Assembly: GCA_003249215.1 (NCBI GenBank) | Contig: QKJR01000027.1 | Location: 62,001 to 126,000, forward strand | Direction of reading: 5' to 3' | Length of the DNA: 64,000 nt | From: Rhodobacterales bacterium | GTDB taxonomy: Bacteria; Pseudomonadota; Alphaproteobacteria; Rhodobacterales; Rhodobacteraceae | In this document: positions 35,072 through 43,741 of the stretch, in pieces | How positions within the stretch are numbered: the first letter of the stretch is position 1 | Layout of the letters: every line of letters begins with the position of its first letter | The notes under the pieces: model-generated | The model's database searches: none | What the model was told of the DNA's origin: nothing | The model's input: the letters and a program-made list of their open reading frames with translations, nothing else | Position numbers and translations under genes: made by a program

Positions 35072-36526
35072 TCAGACGCCGCTCGCCGGGATCCCCGCGC
35101 GCGAGATCGGCCGCGGCGCGCTCAGCTCTTTCCAGGTGGAAAGCGCGCGGGTCACCGGCATCCCCGGCGGGCGGGCGACGAACTCGCCATGGCCCTCGGC
35201 CGAGGTGATCGCGCCCTCGGAGAAGGCCACCACCCCGCGCGAGAGCGTGTAGCGCGGCAGGCCATGCACCTCGATCCCTTCGAAGACGTTGTAATCAATG
35301 GCCGATTGCTGCGAGCCCGCGGAAATCACCTTCGACGCGGCCGGATCCCAGACGATCAGATCGGCATCCGACCCCACCAGAACCGCGCCCTTCTTCGGGT
35401 AACAGTTCAGGATCTTGGCGATATTGGTCGAGGTCACCGCCACGAATTCGTTCATCGTGATCCGGCCAGTATTCACGCCCTTTTCCCACAGAACGGGCAG
35501 ACGATCCTCGAGGCCCCCCGTCCCGTTCGGGATCTTGGTGAAATCGCCCACGCCATAGCGCTTCTGATCGGTGGTGAAGGCGCAATGGTCGGTCGCCACA
35601 CAGCTGAGCGTGCCCGAGGCGAGCCCCGCCCAGAGGCTGTCCTGATGCTTCTTGTCGCGGAACGGGGGCGACATCACGCGCCGCGCGGCATGGTCCCAAT
35701 CGGCGTTGAAATATTCGCTCTCGTCGAGCACCAGATGCTGGATCAAGGGCTCGCCCCAGACCCGCTTGCCATTCATCTTGGCGCGGCGAATGGCCTCATG
35801 CGCCTCCTCGCAGGAGGTATGCACCACATAAAGCGGCACGCCGGCCATATCGGCGATCATGATCGCGCGGTTCGTCGCCTCTCCCTCGACCTGAGAGGGC
35901 CGCGAATAGGCATGCCCCTCGGGGCCGTTGTTGCCCTCGGCCAAGAGCTTCGAGGACATCTCCGCGACGATATCGCCGTTCTCGGCATGGACGAGCGGGA
36001 TCGCGCCCAGTTCCGCACAGCGCTTGAAGCTGGCGAACATCTCGTCGTCGTTCACCATCAGGCTGCCCTTGTAGGCCATGAAATGCTTGAAGGTGTTGAT
36101 GCCGCGCTCGGTCACCGCCTTCATCTCGTCGAAGACCTGCTCGCCCCACCAGGTCACCGCCATGTGGAAACTGTAATCGCAATGCGCGCGTTTCGATTTG
36201 TTGTCCCAGGCCTTGAGCGCGTCGAGCATGCTCTCGCCGGGCGCGGGAAGCGCGAAGTCGATCACCATCGTCGTGCCCCCGGCCAGCGCCGCACGGGTGC
36301 CGCTCTCGAAATCATCGGCCGAATAGGTGCCCATGAAGGGCATCTCGAGGTGGGTATGCGGGTCGATCCCGCCCGGCATCACATAGCACCCCTCCGCGTC
36401 CAGAACCTTGTCGCCGACAAGCCCCTGCCCGATCGCGGTGATCTGCCCGCCCTCGATCAGCACATCCGCCTTGTAGGTCAGATCCGCGGTGACGATGGTT
36501 CCGTTCTTGATGACAGTGGTGGTCAT
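35072..36526 (-). CDS. hydA: Dihydropyrimidinase
   Basis: HydA opens the ring of 5,6-dihydrouracil or dihydrothymine to the N-carbamoyl-beta-amino acid, step two of reductive pyrimidine breakdown. The 484-residue amidohydrolase has the metal motif GGIDPHTHLEMPF, the carbamylated-Lys region FKHFMAYKGSLM, later metal His in LVHAENGD and YVVHTSCEEA, and the Asp in CVATDHCAF. GGAG lies 6 bases before the ATG at 36526. It is preceded by hyuC and followed by the importer genes, and works with PreAT encoded at 40.7-43.4 kb. Confidence 0.94.
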   Translation of the reverse strand: MTTTVIKNGTIVTADLTYKADVLIEGGQITAIGQGLVGDKVLDAEGCYVMPGGIDPHTHLEMPFMGTYSADDFESGTRAALAGGTTMVIDFALPAPGESMLDALKAWDNKSKRAHCDYSFHMAVTWWGEQVFDEMKAVTERGINTFKHFMAYKGSLMVNDDEMFASFKRCAELGAIPLVHAENGDIVAEMSSKLLAEGNNGPEGHAYSRPSQVEGEATNRAIMIADMAGVPLYVVHTSCEEAHEAIRRAKMNGKRVWGEPLIQHLVLDESEYFNADWDHAARRVMSPPFRDKKHQDSLWAGLASGTLSCVATDHCAFTTDQKRYGVGDFTKIPNGTGGLEDRLPVLWEKGVNTGRITMNEFVAVTSTNIAKILNCYPKKGAVLVGSDADLIVWDPAASKVISAGSQQSAIDYNVFEGIEVHGLPRYTLSRGVVAFSEGAITSAEGHGEFVARPPGMPVTRALSTWKELSAPRPISRAGIPASGV

Positions 36527-36550
36527 GACCCGCTCCTCGAAAGCCCCTGC

Positions 36551-36602
36551 TTTCAACCTGATAGAAATATCCTCGGGGGGTCCGGGGGGCAGACAGCCCC
36601 CC
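36551..36602 (+). repeat. Mosaic intergenic repeat, copy D
   Basis: TTCAACCTGATAGAAATATC, CTCGGGGGG, TCC, then GGGGGG-CAGACAG-CCCCCC. It keeps the AT box and the G/C hairpin of copies A-C but lacks the middle GCA-loop hairpin. It lies in the operon between hyuC and hydA, oriented against transcription. Confidence 0.8.
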
Positions 36603-36611
36603 GGCCTCGCC

Positions 36612-37862
36612 TCACTTCACAATCTCAGCCGTTTCCAGCACCGCATGGAAGAGCACATCGGCCCCCGCCGCCGCCCATTCGGGGCTGATCTCCTCGGCCT
36701 CGTTATGGCTGAGGCCATCGACGCAGGGGCACATGATCATCGTCGTGGGCGCCACCTTGGCCGCCCAGCAGGCGTCATGCCCAGCCCCCGAGATGATGTT
36801 CATATGCGAATAGCCGAGCTTCTCGGCCGAGCGGCGCACGGTCTCGACCAATTCGGGCGTGAAGGTCACCGGATCGAAATGGCCGACCGCCTCGACCGCA
36901 CAACCGACCCCGATCTCGGCGCAGATATCCGCCGCGCGGGCCTCGATCTCGGCGCGCATCGCATCGAGTTTCGCCTGATCCGGGGTGCGGATATCGACGG
37001 TAAAGACCACCGTCCCGGGCAGCACGTTGCGCGAGTTGGGGCTGAATTTCACCTGCCCCACGCCACCCACGGCGCCGGGCTGGTTCTTCATCGCGACCTC
37101 CTGCACCATCTCGAAGATGCGGCTCATCGCGAGCCCCGCATTGACCCGCATCGCCATCGGGGTCGAGCCGGTATGCGCCTCCTTGCCGGTCAGGGTGAAT
37201 TCGAGCCACCAGAGCCCCTGGCAATGGGTCACGACACCAATGGTCTTGCCCTCGGCCTCGAGGATCGGGCCCTGCTCGATATGCAGCTCGTAATAGGCAT
37301 GCATCTTGCGCGCGCCGACCTCTTCGGCCCCCTGCCAGCCGATGCGCTTCAATTCATCGCCATAGCTCAGCCCCTCGAGATCCTTGCGGCCATAGGCATA
37401 ATCGAGCGTGTGGACACCCGCGAAGACGCCCGAAGCGAGCATGGCGGGCGCAAAGCGCGCGCCCTCTTCGTTGGCCCAGTTCGTCACCACGATCGGGTGT
37501 TTCGTCTTGATCCCGAGATCGTTCAGGCTGCGCACGACCTCGAGCGCGCCCAGAACCCCCAGAACCCCGTCATATTTCCCGCCCGTCGGCTGGGTGTCGA
37601 GGTGGCTACCGACATAAACCGGCAGCGCCGCGGGGTCTTCGCCGGGGCGCGTGGCAAACATCGTGCCCATCGCATCGACGCCCATCGTCATACCCGCCGC
37701 CTCGCACCAGCTCTGGAACAGGGCGCGGCCCTCGGCATCCTCGTCGGTCAGGGTCTGACGGTTGCAACCACCCGCAATGCCCGGGCCGATCTTGGCCATT
37801 TCCATCAGGCTGTCCCAAAGACGTGCGGAATTGATACGGAGGTTTTCTCCGGGTGCGGACAT
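36612..37862 (-). CDS. Zn-dependent M20-family amidohydrolase (N-carbamoyl-beta-alanine amidohydrolase / hydantoinase-carbamoylase type)
   Basis: A 416-residue M20 enzyme. The bimetal site residues are visible: His/Asp in YVGSHLDTQPTGGKYDG, the Glu pair in VTNWANEEGARF, His in YYELHIEQGP, and His in DGLSHNEAEE. In reductive pyrimidine degradation this family removes the carbamoyl group from N-carbamoyl-beta-alanine, giving beta-alanine, CO2 and ammonia, directly after HydA. Close relatives act on allantoate or L-carbamoyl amino acids, and none can be excluded by sequence; the neighbour hydA favours beta-ureidopropionase. AGGGAG lies 8 bases before the ATG. A RutR-like box is 59 bases upstream. 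Confidence 0.85.
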   Translation of the reverse strand: MSAPGENLRINSARLWDSLMEMAKIGPGIAGGCNRQTLTDEDAEGRALFQSWCEAAGMTMGVDAMGTMFATRPGEDPAALPVYVGSHLDTQPTGGKYDGVLGVLGALEVVRSLNDLGIKTKHPIVVTNWANEEGARFAPAMLASGVFAGVHTLDYAYGRKDLEGLSYGDELKRIGWQGAEEVGARKMHAYYELHIEQGPILEAEGKTIGVVTHCQGLWWLEFTLTGKEAHTGSTPMAMRVNAGLAMSRIFEMVQEVAMKNQPGAVGGVGQVKFSPNSRNVLPGTVVFTVDIRTPDQAKLDAMRAEIEARAADICAEIGVGCAVEAVGHFDPVTFTPELVETVRRSAEKLGYSHMNIISGAGHDACWAAKVAPTTMIMCPCVDGLSHNEAEEISPEWAAAGADVLFHAVLETAEIVK

Positions 37863-37920
37863 TGCACTTACTCCCTGTCGGCTCGGGGCGCTCATGGCCC
37901 TCGTTGCGACGACTCATTTC

Positions 37921-37936
37921 CTGACCATTCGGTCAA
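37921..37936. promoter_or_regulatory. RutR-box-like palindrome upstream of the hyuC-hydA-ABC operon
   Basis: CTGACCATTCGGTCAA contains the inverted repeat TGACC-ATTC-GGTCA. It matches the E. coli RutR consensus TTGACCA-NN-TGGTCAA at 12 of 14 defined positions. It stands 59 bases before the hyuC start codon on the same strand, with a RutR-like gene encoded 1.3 kb away. Confidence 0.72.
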
Positions 37937-38047
37937 GAGCAGAAGGCCATGCAGAGACAGGCGGGTCAACGGATTTCCCCCGGCACGGCTGGGAAGACGC
38001 CGAAACCTCAGGCAACCGCGCAAAATTTGGGCACCAAATGCATAGCC

Positions 38048-38956
38048 TCAGGGCGTCGTCGCGGCGCCGGCGCCGGCCTCGGAGGGGCTGTCGTCGACGG
38101 CTGTGGCCCCGGCGGGTGCGGCTGAGTCGGCGCCCTCCGCGGGCACGGCACCGGTATCGGGCGCGGGCAAGGTGATCATCGGCACCGAGAGCCCTTCGGT
38201 GCCCGCGGGCAGATCGGCGCCCAGACGCTCGGCGCCCTCGCCGACGCCCACGCCGTCCTCGGCCCCGATCACCGTGCCATCCGCAAGCGCGGGCGCCGGC
38301 GCCGCAGCCAGATCGGCCCCCGAGGCCCCCGCATCCGAGCACATATAGACCGCCCCGCCCACCGCGACCGCACTGACCGCCACCGCCGTCAGGGTCACGG
38401 GGTTGGCCGTGGCCGCCATACCCAGCGCCTCGGCCCCCATCCGGGCCAGACCCCGGCCAAGCTTCTCGCCCTGCCCCTGCAGCACCACAGCACCGCCGGG
38501 CAGCGCCTCGGCCCTGGCCTGCATGTCCTGCGCGAGCGCGGCCGAATTGCCCACGATCCGCCCCGCCGCGGTGGCCGAGCCGTTCACCCGCTCGCAGAAG
38601 CTGCGCGAGGGCGCGCGGCAATTGAGGAAGGCATCGCGCTTGCCCGGCGCATAGCCCAGATAGGTGCCCGCCGCGTCGTCCCATTGCAGGCAGAACCCGG
38701 CCCGCTCAGCATCATCCAGTTCGGGCGTCAACGCGCGCAGCGTCACGAGACCGGGGCAACTCACCTCGCCCTTCGGCCCGAAGAGCTTCTCGCGCCGCGA
38801 GCGGCTGTCCCTGAGCGCGGCATTCTCGGGGTCGTAGACGAAACCGATCACCTCGCCCCGGATCGAGGTCTCGCAGCGGGTCAGTTCGGCATGGGCCGGT
38901 GCGGCGGCGGGGACGGCCATCGCGAGGAAGGCGGCGATCAGGAGGGGGCGGGTCAT
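38048..38956 (-). CDS. Hypothetical exported protein, Ala/Pro/Gly-rich C-terminus
   Basis: The 302-residue protein has a Sec signal (MTRPLLIAAFLAMAVPAAAPAHA). The N-terminal half (25-120) has four Cys (TRCETSI, SCPGLV, GFCLQW, NCRAPSRSFCERVNG) and looks folded. Residues about 175-195 form a hydrophobic helix (TLTAVAVSAVAVGGAVYM), and the last about 100 are a low-complexity Ala/Gly/Asp region, likely disordered. I do not recognise a family. It lies between the pyrimidine operon and rutR, and the second RutR-like box is upstream of both this gene and rutR. Confidence 0.65.
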   Translation of the reverse strand: MTRPLLIAAFLAMAVPAAAPAHAELTRCETSIRGEVIGFVYDPENAALRDSRSRREKLFGPKGEVSCPGLVTLRALTPELDDAERAGFCLQWDDAAGTYLGYAPGKRDAFLNCRAPSRSFCERVNGSATAAGRIVGNSAALAQDMQARAEALPGGAVVLQGQGEKLGRGLARMGAEALGMAATANPVTLTAVAVSAVAVGGAVYMCSDAGASGADLAAAPAPALADGTVIGAEDGVGVGEGAERLGADLPAGTEGLSVPMITLPAPDTGAVPAEGADSAAPAGATAVDDSPSEAGAGAATTP

Positions 38957-39069
38957 GGGGCTGCTCGTTTGATTTTCCCCGAGAATACCAGCACCGCGCC
39001 CAGCCGGAAAATGACGTCTTGGGGAGCGAGAGGCCGCCCGGTCGTCGGGTCAATCGGGCCGATTAGGGT

Positions 39070-39085
39070 TTGACCGTCCGGTCAG
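39070..39085. promoter_or_regulatory. RutR-box-like palindrome between the exported protein and rutR
   Basis: TTGACCGTCCGGTCAG has the perfect repeat TGACC-GTCC-GGTCA and fits the RutR consensus at 11 of 14 defined positions. It lies 123 bases before the rutR start and 114 bases before the divergent gene at 38956. Autoregulation of rutR is the simplest reading. Confidence 0.68.
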
Positions 39086-39207
39086 AGACGGACTAGCATC
39101 CCAGAGCGCGGCCTCGACGCGAGCTCCGCGATCAGCTCCCATGCAACAGACGGCGTTGAATGCTCTCCTGCGCTGGTCTATAGCCGCGCAACTTCGGAGG
39201 AGACAGA

Positions 39208-39828
39208 GTGGTCGACATCAGCCCGCAACGCCCGCAGACCCGCATCCAGCGCCGCAACACCGAGGCGATCCTCGAGGCGGCGCTCGAAGTCTTTTCGGCT
39301 CAGGGCTTTCGCGGCGCGACCCTCGACCAGATCGCCCAGGCGGCAGGTCTCTCGAAGCCCAATCTGCTCTATTACTTCCCCTCGAAAGAGGCGATTCACC
39401 TCGAATTGCTGAGCGGGCTGATGGATGTCTGGCTCGCGCCCTTGCGCGCGATGGACCCCGAGGGCGAGCCGCGCGCCGAGATCATGAACTACATGCGCCG
39501 CAAGCTCGAAATGAGCCGCGAGATGCCGCGCGAAAGCCGGCTCTTCGCCAATGAGATCCTGCAGGGCGCGCCGCGGATGATGGAGGGGATCGAGGGCGAT
39601 CTGAGAACCCTCGTCGACGAGAAGGCGGCGGTGATCCGCGGCTGGGCCGAGGCGGGCAAGATCGCGGCGGTCGACCCGCATCACCTGATCTTCTCGATCT
39701 GGGCGCTGACCCAGCATTACGCCGATTTCGACGTGCAGGTGCGCGCCGTTCTCGGGCCGGAGCGCGACCCCTTCGCCGAGGCCGGGCAGTTCCTCGACAC
39801 GCTCTTCGAACGGCTGATCGCGCCCTGA
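39208..39828 (+). CDS. rutR: TetR-family regulator RutR (uracil-responsive)
   Basis: A 206-residue TetR protein that follows E. coli RutR closely outside the HTH too. The HTH is TLDQIAQAAGLSKPNLLYYFPSKEAIH (about residues 35-60). The ligand domain has LMDVWLAPLRAMD, the KLEMSREMPRESRLFANEILQGAPRMM region and HHLIFSIWALTQHYADFDVQV, which line the pyrimidine pocket in RutR. E. coli RutR releases DNA on binding uracil or thymine. GGAGG precedes the GTG start by about 8 bases. It is surrounded by pyrimidine genes and two RutR-like boxes, so control of this region is probable. Confidence 0.9.
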   Translation: MVDISPQRPQTRIQRRNTEAILEAALEVFSAQGFRGATLDQIAQAAGLSKPNLLYYFPSKEAIHLELLSGLMDVWLAPLRAMDPEGEPRAEIMNYMRRKLEMSREMPRESRLFANEILQGAPRMMEGIEGDLRTLVDEKAAVIRGWAEAGKIAAVDPHHLIFSIWALTQHYADFDVQVRAVLGPERDPFAEAGQFLDTLFERLIAP

Positions 39829-39956
39829 GCCGGACCGCGCGGCCCCGAACGCGCCCCCTTCTCGGTCTTGCCAAAAAAACGCGCGCCCGTTCACCTTTGA
39901 TTCACTTCCTCGCGCGACACTGCCTAGGTGGGGTCATATTCGCAAGGAGTGTGGGG

Positions 39957-40628
39957 ATGGACCGGATTTCGGGGCTGATGCCCCAGATCGGCTGGTCGCC
40001 GCTGCTAACGCCGGCGGCCCCGAAGAAAGCTCCTGCCAGTACGGTGGAGCCAGCGGCGAAGTCCGCGAATATCAACAGTGGAATGGGCGCACAGGTCGAT
40101 ACACAGACCGCGCAGGACCGTGCGCAACAGGTAACGGATCTCAAGGCTCAGGCCGAGAGCCTCGCGCCGCTCACGCAGGCCACGCAGCATGGCGCACAGA
40201 GCGCCTCTGCCGGTGCCGGCGGTGGGGCGAGTTCGATGGCGGGCACGCTGCTCGCGGCCGAACTCGTGGCCGAGGGCGAGAGCAGTGGCTCGGTGATCGA
40301 GCCGCCCCCCGATCCGGATGCCCCGACCGGGCCGCCGCCGACCTTCGACGTCACGCCGCTCGAGGCGCAGGCCGCACGCCGGCTCGACCCGCCCGAGACA
40401 GCATCGACGGAGGTCGCGGAGATCGCTCCGCCCGAGGCGGAGGCCCCGCTGGCCGTGGCCGAGAGCGCGTCCCACGCGGCCGAGGCCACCGCATCCGCGA
40501 CCGTCGCGTCGGAGCCGGGCACATCTGCGCAACCGGCCCCTGTCGCCACGGAGACCGCGGCCGCTCAAGGCGATTGGCAACGGCTCGAAACGGGCGGCGC
40601 GGAACCGAGTCTCGACGTCACGCGCTGA
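39957..40628 (+). CDS. Hypothetical protein, Ala/Pro/Glu-rich, largely disordered
   Basis: A 223-residue protein starting MDRISGLMPQIGWSPLL with AAGGAG 8 bases upstream (a longer frame to 39897 is less likely). Most of it is low complexity: Ala/Gln-rich 45-100, then Pro- and Ala/Glu-rich 100-223. No signal peptide, membrane helix or family is seen. The upstream region is AT-richer and probably has a promoter. It is followed by a terminator-like hairpin and preA on the other strand. Confidence 0.65.
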   Translation: MDRISGLMPQIGWSPLLTPAAPKKAPASTVEPAAKSANINSGMGAQVDTQTAQDRAQQVTDLKAQAESLAPLTQATQHGAQSASAGAGGGASSMAGTLLAAELVAEGESSGSVIEPPPDPDAPTGPPPTFDVTPLEAQAARRLDPPETASTEVAEIAPPEAEAPLAVAESASHAAEATASATVASEPGTSAQPAPVATETAAAQGDWQRLETGGAEPSLDVTR

Positions 40629-40654
40629 GCGGCGCGGCAGGGTTCAGACAAGAA

Positions 40655-40674
40655 GGCCGCCCCTCAGGGCGGCC
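40655..40674. terminator. Hairpin between convergent hypothetical gene and preA
   Basis: GGCCGCCC / GGGCGGCC with a CTCA loop. It lies 27 bases after the plus-strand gene and 57 bases after preA, and may serve both. Confidence 0.65.
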
Positions 40675-40730
40675 TCATTCCGATCAGGAAGCGGTCAAAC
40701 CGCCGCCCGGCGCGAAGCGCGCGCCGGACC

Positions 40731-42050
40731 TTACCGCTCCGGTCCGGTCGCGCAGGCCAGCCCGGCGCCCTCGGGGTTGTTCGGATGGGTGGTCCAGTCG
40801 CCGAACCCCGCCACGGGCCGGCCGGTGCGCGCGTCCATCGCGCCCACGGCCAGTTCCTTCATCGAGATGCAATCCACCGGGCAGACGTCCACGCAAAGAT
40901 TGCAGGCCACGCATTCCTCGTCTTTGACGGTGAAGACACGATCCTCGGACATGGCGATCGCCTGATGGCTCGTATCCTCGCAGGCCGCATAGCAGCGCCC
41001 GCATTTGATGCAGTCTTCCTGAGCGATCACCGCCTTGGTGGTGTAGTTCAGGTTCAGATGCTGCCATTCGGTGAAATTCGGCACCGCGCGGCCGACAATC
41101 TCCTCGACCGACGAGAACCCCTTGCGGTCCATGTAGTCGCTCAGGCCCGAAATCATCTCCTGCACGACCTTGAACCCATAGGTCATCGCCGCGGTGCAGA
41201 CCTGAACATTGCCCGCGCCCATCGCCAGGAACTCGGCCGCATCGCGCCATGTCGTGACCCCGCCGATGCCGGAGATCGGCAGGCCGCGGGTCTCGGCGAA
41301 GCGGGCGATCTCACCCACCATGTTGAGTGCGATGGGCTTCACCGCGGGGCCGCAATAGCCGCCATGGGTGCCCTTGCCGTCGATCGTCGGCTCCGGCGCG
41401 AAGTCGTCGAGGTTGACCGAGGTCACCGATTTGATCGTGTTGATCAGGCTGACCGCATCGGCGCCGCCGCGTTTCGCGGCCATCGCCGGCGGCAGGATCG
41501 AGGTGACGTTGGGCGTCAGCTTCACGATGCAGGGCATGCGCGAATATTGCTTCACCCAGCGGGTCACCATCTCGATATATTCGGGCACCTGCCCCACCGC
41601 CGAGCCCATGCCGCGCTCGGCCATGCCATGCGGGCAGCCGAAATTGAGCTCGATCCCGTCGGCCTCGGTATCCTCGACATGTTTGAGGATCGCTTTCCAG
41701 CTGTCCTCGTCGCAGGGCACCATCAGCGACACGACCAGCGCCCGGTCCGGGTAGTCGCGCTTGACCGATTTGATCTCGCGCAGGTTCACCTCGAGCGGGC
41801 GATCGGTGATCAGCTCGATATTGTTGATCCCCATCACGCGCCGGTCGCCGCCATAGATCACGCCATAGCGCGGCCCCGAGACGTTGACGATCGGCGGGCC
41901 TTCGGCGCCCAAGGTCTTCCAGACGACGCCGCCCCAGCCCGCCTCATAGGCGCGGCGGACGTTATATTCCTTGTCGGTCGGCGGCGCCGAGGCGAGCCAG
42001 AACGGGTTCGGGGATTTGATCCCGATGAAATTGCTGCGCAGGTCGGCCAT
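40731..42050 (-). CDS. preA: NAD-dependent dihydropyrimidine dehydrogenase subunit PreA
   Basis: PreA holds the FMN-containing catalytic domain that reduces uracil or thymine to the dihydropyrimidine, the first step of reductive breakdown. The 439-residue protein has a DHOD-like barrel (NPFWLASAPPTDKEYNVRRAYEAGWGGVVWKT, NFGCPHGMAERGMGSAVGQ with the active-site region, GIGGVTTWRDAAEFLAMGAGNVQVCTA) and C-terminal double 4Fe-4S ferredoxin motifs (CIKCGRCYAACEDTS and CVACNLCVDVCPVDC). It is encoded immediately after preT, 1 base between stop and start, forming the PreTA complex. Confidence 0.95.
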   Translation of the reverse strand: MADLRSNFIGIKSPNPFWLASAPPTDKEYNVRRAYEAGWGGVVWKTLGAEGPPIVNVSGPRYGVIYGGDRRVMGINNIELITDRPLEVNLREIKSVKRDYPDRALVVSLMVPCDEDSWKAILKHVEDTEADGIELNFGCPHGMAERGMGSAVGQVPEYIEMVTRWVKQYSRMPCIVKLTPNVTSILPPAMAAKRGGADAVSLINTIKSVTSVNLDDFAPEPTIDGKGTHGGYCGPAVKPIALNMVGEIARFAETRGLPISGIGGVTTWRDAAEFLAMGAGNVQVCTAAMTYGFKVVQEMISGLSDYMDRKGFSSVEEIVGRAVPNFTEWQHLNLNYTTKAVIAQEDCIKCGRCYAACEDTSHQAIAMSEDRVFTVKDEECVACNLCVDVCPVDCISMKELAVGAMDARTGRPVAGFGDWTTHPNNPEGAGLACATGPER

Positions 42051-42051
42051 G

Positions 42052-43389
42052 TCAGACCCCCATCAGATAGCTGTGAATATCTTCGGCGGCATCGCGGCCC
42101 TCGGCCACAGCCGTCACGGTCAGATCCTCGCCACCGACGGCGCAATCGCCGCCAGCCCAGACCCGGGCAAGGCTCGTGCGCCCCACCCCGTCGACAGCGA
42201 TCTTCGCCCCGGCGAGCTTGATCCCCTCGGGCGTCGTGCCAAGGCTCTGGCCGATGGCCGAAAGCACCTGATCGGCCTTGAGGCGGAAGGTATCATCAAG
42301 CTTGCGCAGCCCCGCGCCGGTGCTCTCAGTACGGGCGAATTCGACCTCGATCCCGCCCTCGACCGCATGCAGCGCGACCGGCGCCGCGTTGCAGATGATC
42401 CGCACGCCGCTGGTCGCCGCATGGTCCTGCTCATGGCTCGATGCCGGCATTTCGCCCTGCGAGCGGCGATAGACGATGGTCGAGGTCTCGGCGCCGAGCA
42501 GTTTCGCCTGCACCGCCGCATCGACCGCCGTCATGCCGCCGCCGATCACCACCACCTTGCGCCCCACGGGCAGGGTGGACAGATCGGCCGCCTGCCGCAA
42601 CTCGGCAATGAAGTCGGTCGCGGGCGTCGCGAGCTCGGCCCCGGGCAGGCCAAGCGCGTTTACGCCCGAGAGCCCCATGCCGAGGAAAACCACGTCATGA
42701 TCGGCCAGAAGATCCTCAATCCCGCCATCGCCCGCGCGCCCGAGCTGCCAATTCTCGACCAGAGTGATACCGCCGATCTGCAGAAGCCACGCGACCTCGG
42801 CCTGAGCAAAACCGCCCGGCGCCTTGTAGCTCGCGATGCCGAATTCATTGAGCCCGCCGGGCTTCTTGCGCGCATCATAGATCGTGACCTCGTGGCCCTT
42901 CATCGCCAGACGATGCGCACAAGCGAGGCCCGCGGGCCCCGCGCCGACCACAGCGACCGATTTACCGGTCGAGCCCGCGCGGGCGAAGGGATGGCCCTGC
43001 TTGGCCATCATCGTATCGGTCGCAAAGCGTTGCAGCGCGCCGATCTGCACCGGCTCGCCATCCGAGGCATTGCGCACACATTCGCCCTCGCAGAGCGTCT
43101 CGGTCGGGCAGACCCGGGCGCACATGCCGCCCAAGATGTTCTGCGACAGGATCGTTTTCGCCGCAGCCTCCGGCGTGCCGGTCGCGATCTGCCGGATGAA
43201 GAGCGGAATGTCGATCGAGGTCGGACAGGCCGTCATGCAGGGCGCGTCATGGCAGAAGAAACACCGGTCCGCCTCGATCCGCGCGGCCTGCGCCCCGAGC
43301 GGCGGGGCCACATCGGCGAAGTTCTGGACATAGTCCTCGGGCGAGAGCCGCCCCGGGACGATCCCGGGGGTAAGCTGGCTTGTGGTCAC
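42052..43389 (-). CDS. preT: NAD-dependent dihydropyrimidine dehydrogenase subunit PreT
   Basis: PreT takes electrons from NADH via FAD and Fe-S clusters and passes them to PreA. The 445-residue protein starts at a GTG (MTTSQLTPG) with GGGAGG 7 bases upstream. It has N-terminal Cys-rich cluster sites (CFFCHDAPCMTACP, CARVCPTETLCEGECVR), an FAD dinucleotide fold (SVAVVGAGPAGLACAHRLAMKGHEVTIYD) and an NAD fold (KVVVIGGGMTAVDAAVQAKLLG). The C-terminal WAGGDCAVGGEDLTVTAVAEGRDAA is typical of the GltD-like family. It is the promoter-proximal gene of preTA; no RutR-like box is seen in its 350-base upstream region. Confidence 0.93.
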   Translation of the reverse strand: MTTSQLTPGIVPGRLSPEDYVQNFADVAPPLGAQAARIEADRCFFCHDAPCMTACPTSIDIPLFIRQIATGTPEAAAKTILSQNILGGMCARVCPTETLCEGECVRNASDGEPVQIGALQRFATDTMMAKQGHPFARAGSTGKSVAVVGAGPAGLACAHRLAMKGHEVTIYDARKKPGGLNEFGIASYKAPGGFAQAEVAWLLQIGGITLVENWQLGRAGDGGIEDLLADHDVVFLGMGLSGVNALGLPGAELATPATDFIAELRQAADLSTLPVGRKVVVIGGGMTAVDAAVQAKLLGAETSTIVYRRSQGEMPASSHEQDHAATSGVRIICNAAPVALHAVEGGIEVEFARTESTGAGLRKLDDTFRLKADQVLSAIGQSLGTTPEGIKLAGAKIAVDGVGRTSLARVWAGGDCAVGGEDLTVTAVAEGRDAAEDIHSYLMGV

Positions 43390-43741
43390 GGGCGGACCTC
43401 CCTTGCTGGCAGTGTCGCGCAATGGCAGCGCTTTTTCGAAAGGCTGCCACGGACAGAATTTTTATCAAGCGGTAAAATAAAAATCCGAGAAAGAAGCCCC
43501 GCCGATGCGGTCAAGCGCCCAAAAATGTGGCACATGCCCCGCAATCGCCGCGCGAGCGCGGTCAAAACACCGCCCGATTGCGGGCAGGGCGCCGCCTTTC
43601 CCGGGAATTTCGCGCCTCAAAACCCCGACTGCCTTCGCGCTTTCCTCCCCCGCGCGGCTCGCGTATAAGGCGCTCTGATACGGCGCGGCCCGTGCCTCTG
43701 GTGCGGACCGAAAAGACCAGACAGCACCTTCCGAGGACGGC
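43390..43741. other. 352-base divergent intergenic region between preT and accB
   Basis: The region must carry both preT and accB promoters. It contains an AT-rich patch with an inverted repeat TTTTTAT...ATAAAAA (43459-43484) and a looser pair GGCAG-GTGT / CTGCCAC around 43400-43450. I see no RutR-like palindrome, ORF with family similarity or known RNA element. The right half is GC-rich and featureless by eye. Confidence 0.5.

Noticed and set aside
36612-37862. Annotation as allantoate amidohydrolase AllC
   Set aside because: The family allows it, but the direct neighbour hydA and the RutR box favour N-carbamoyl-beta-alanine; kept as an alternative in the findings.
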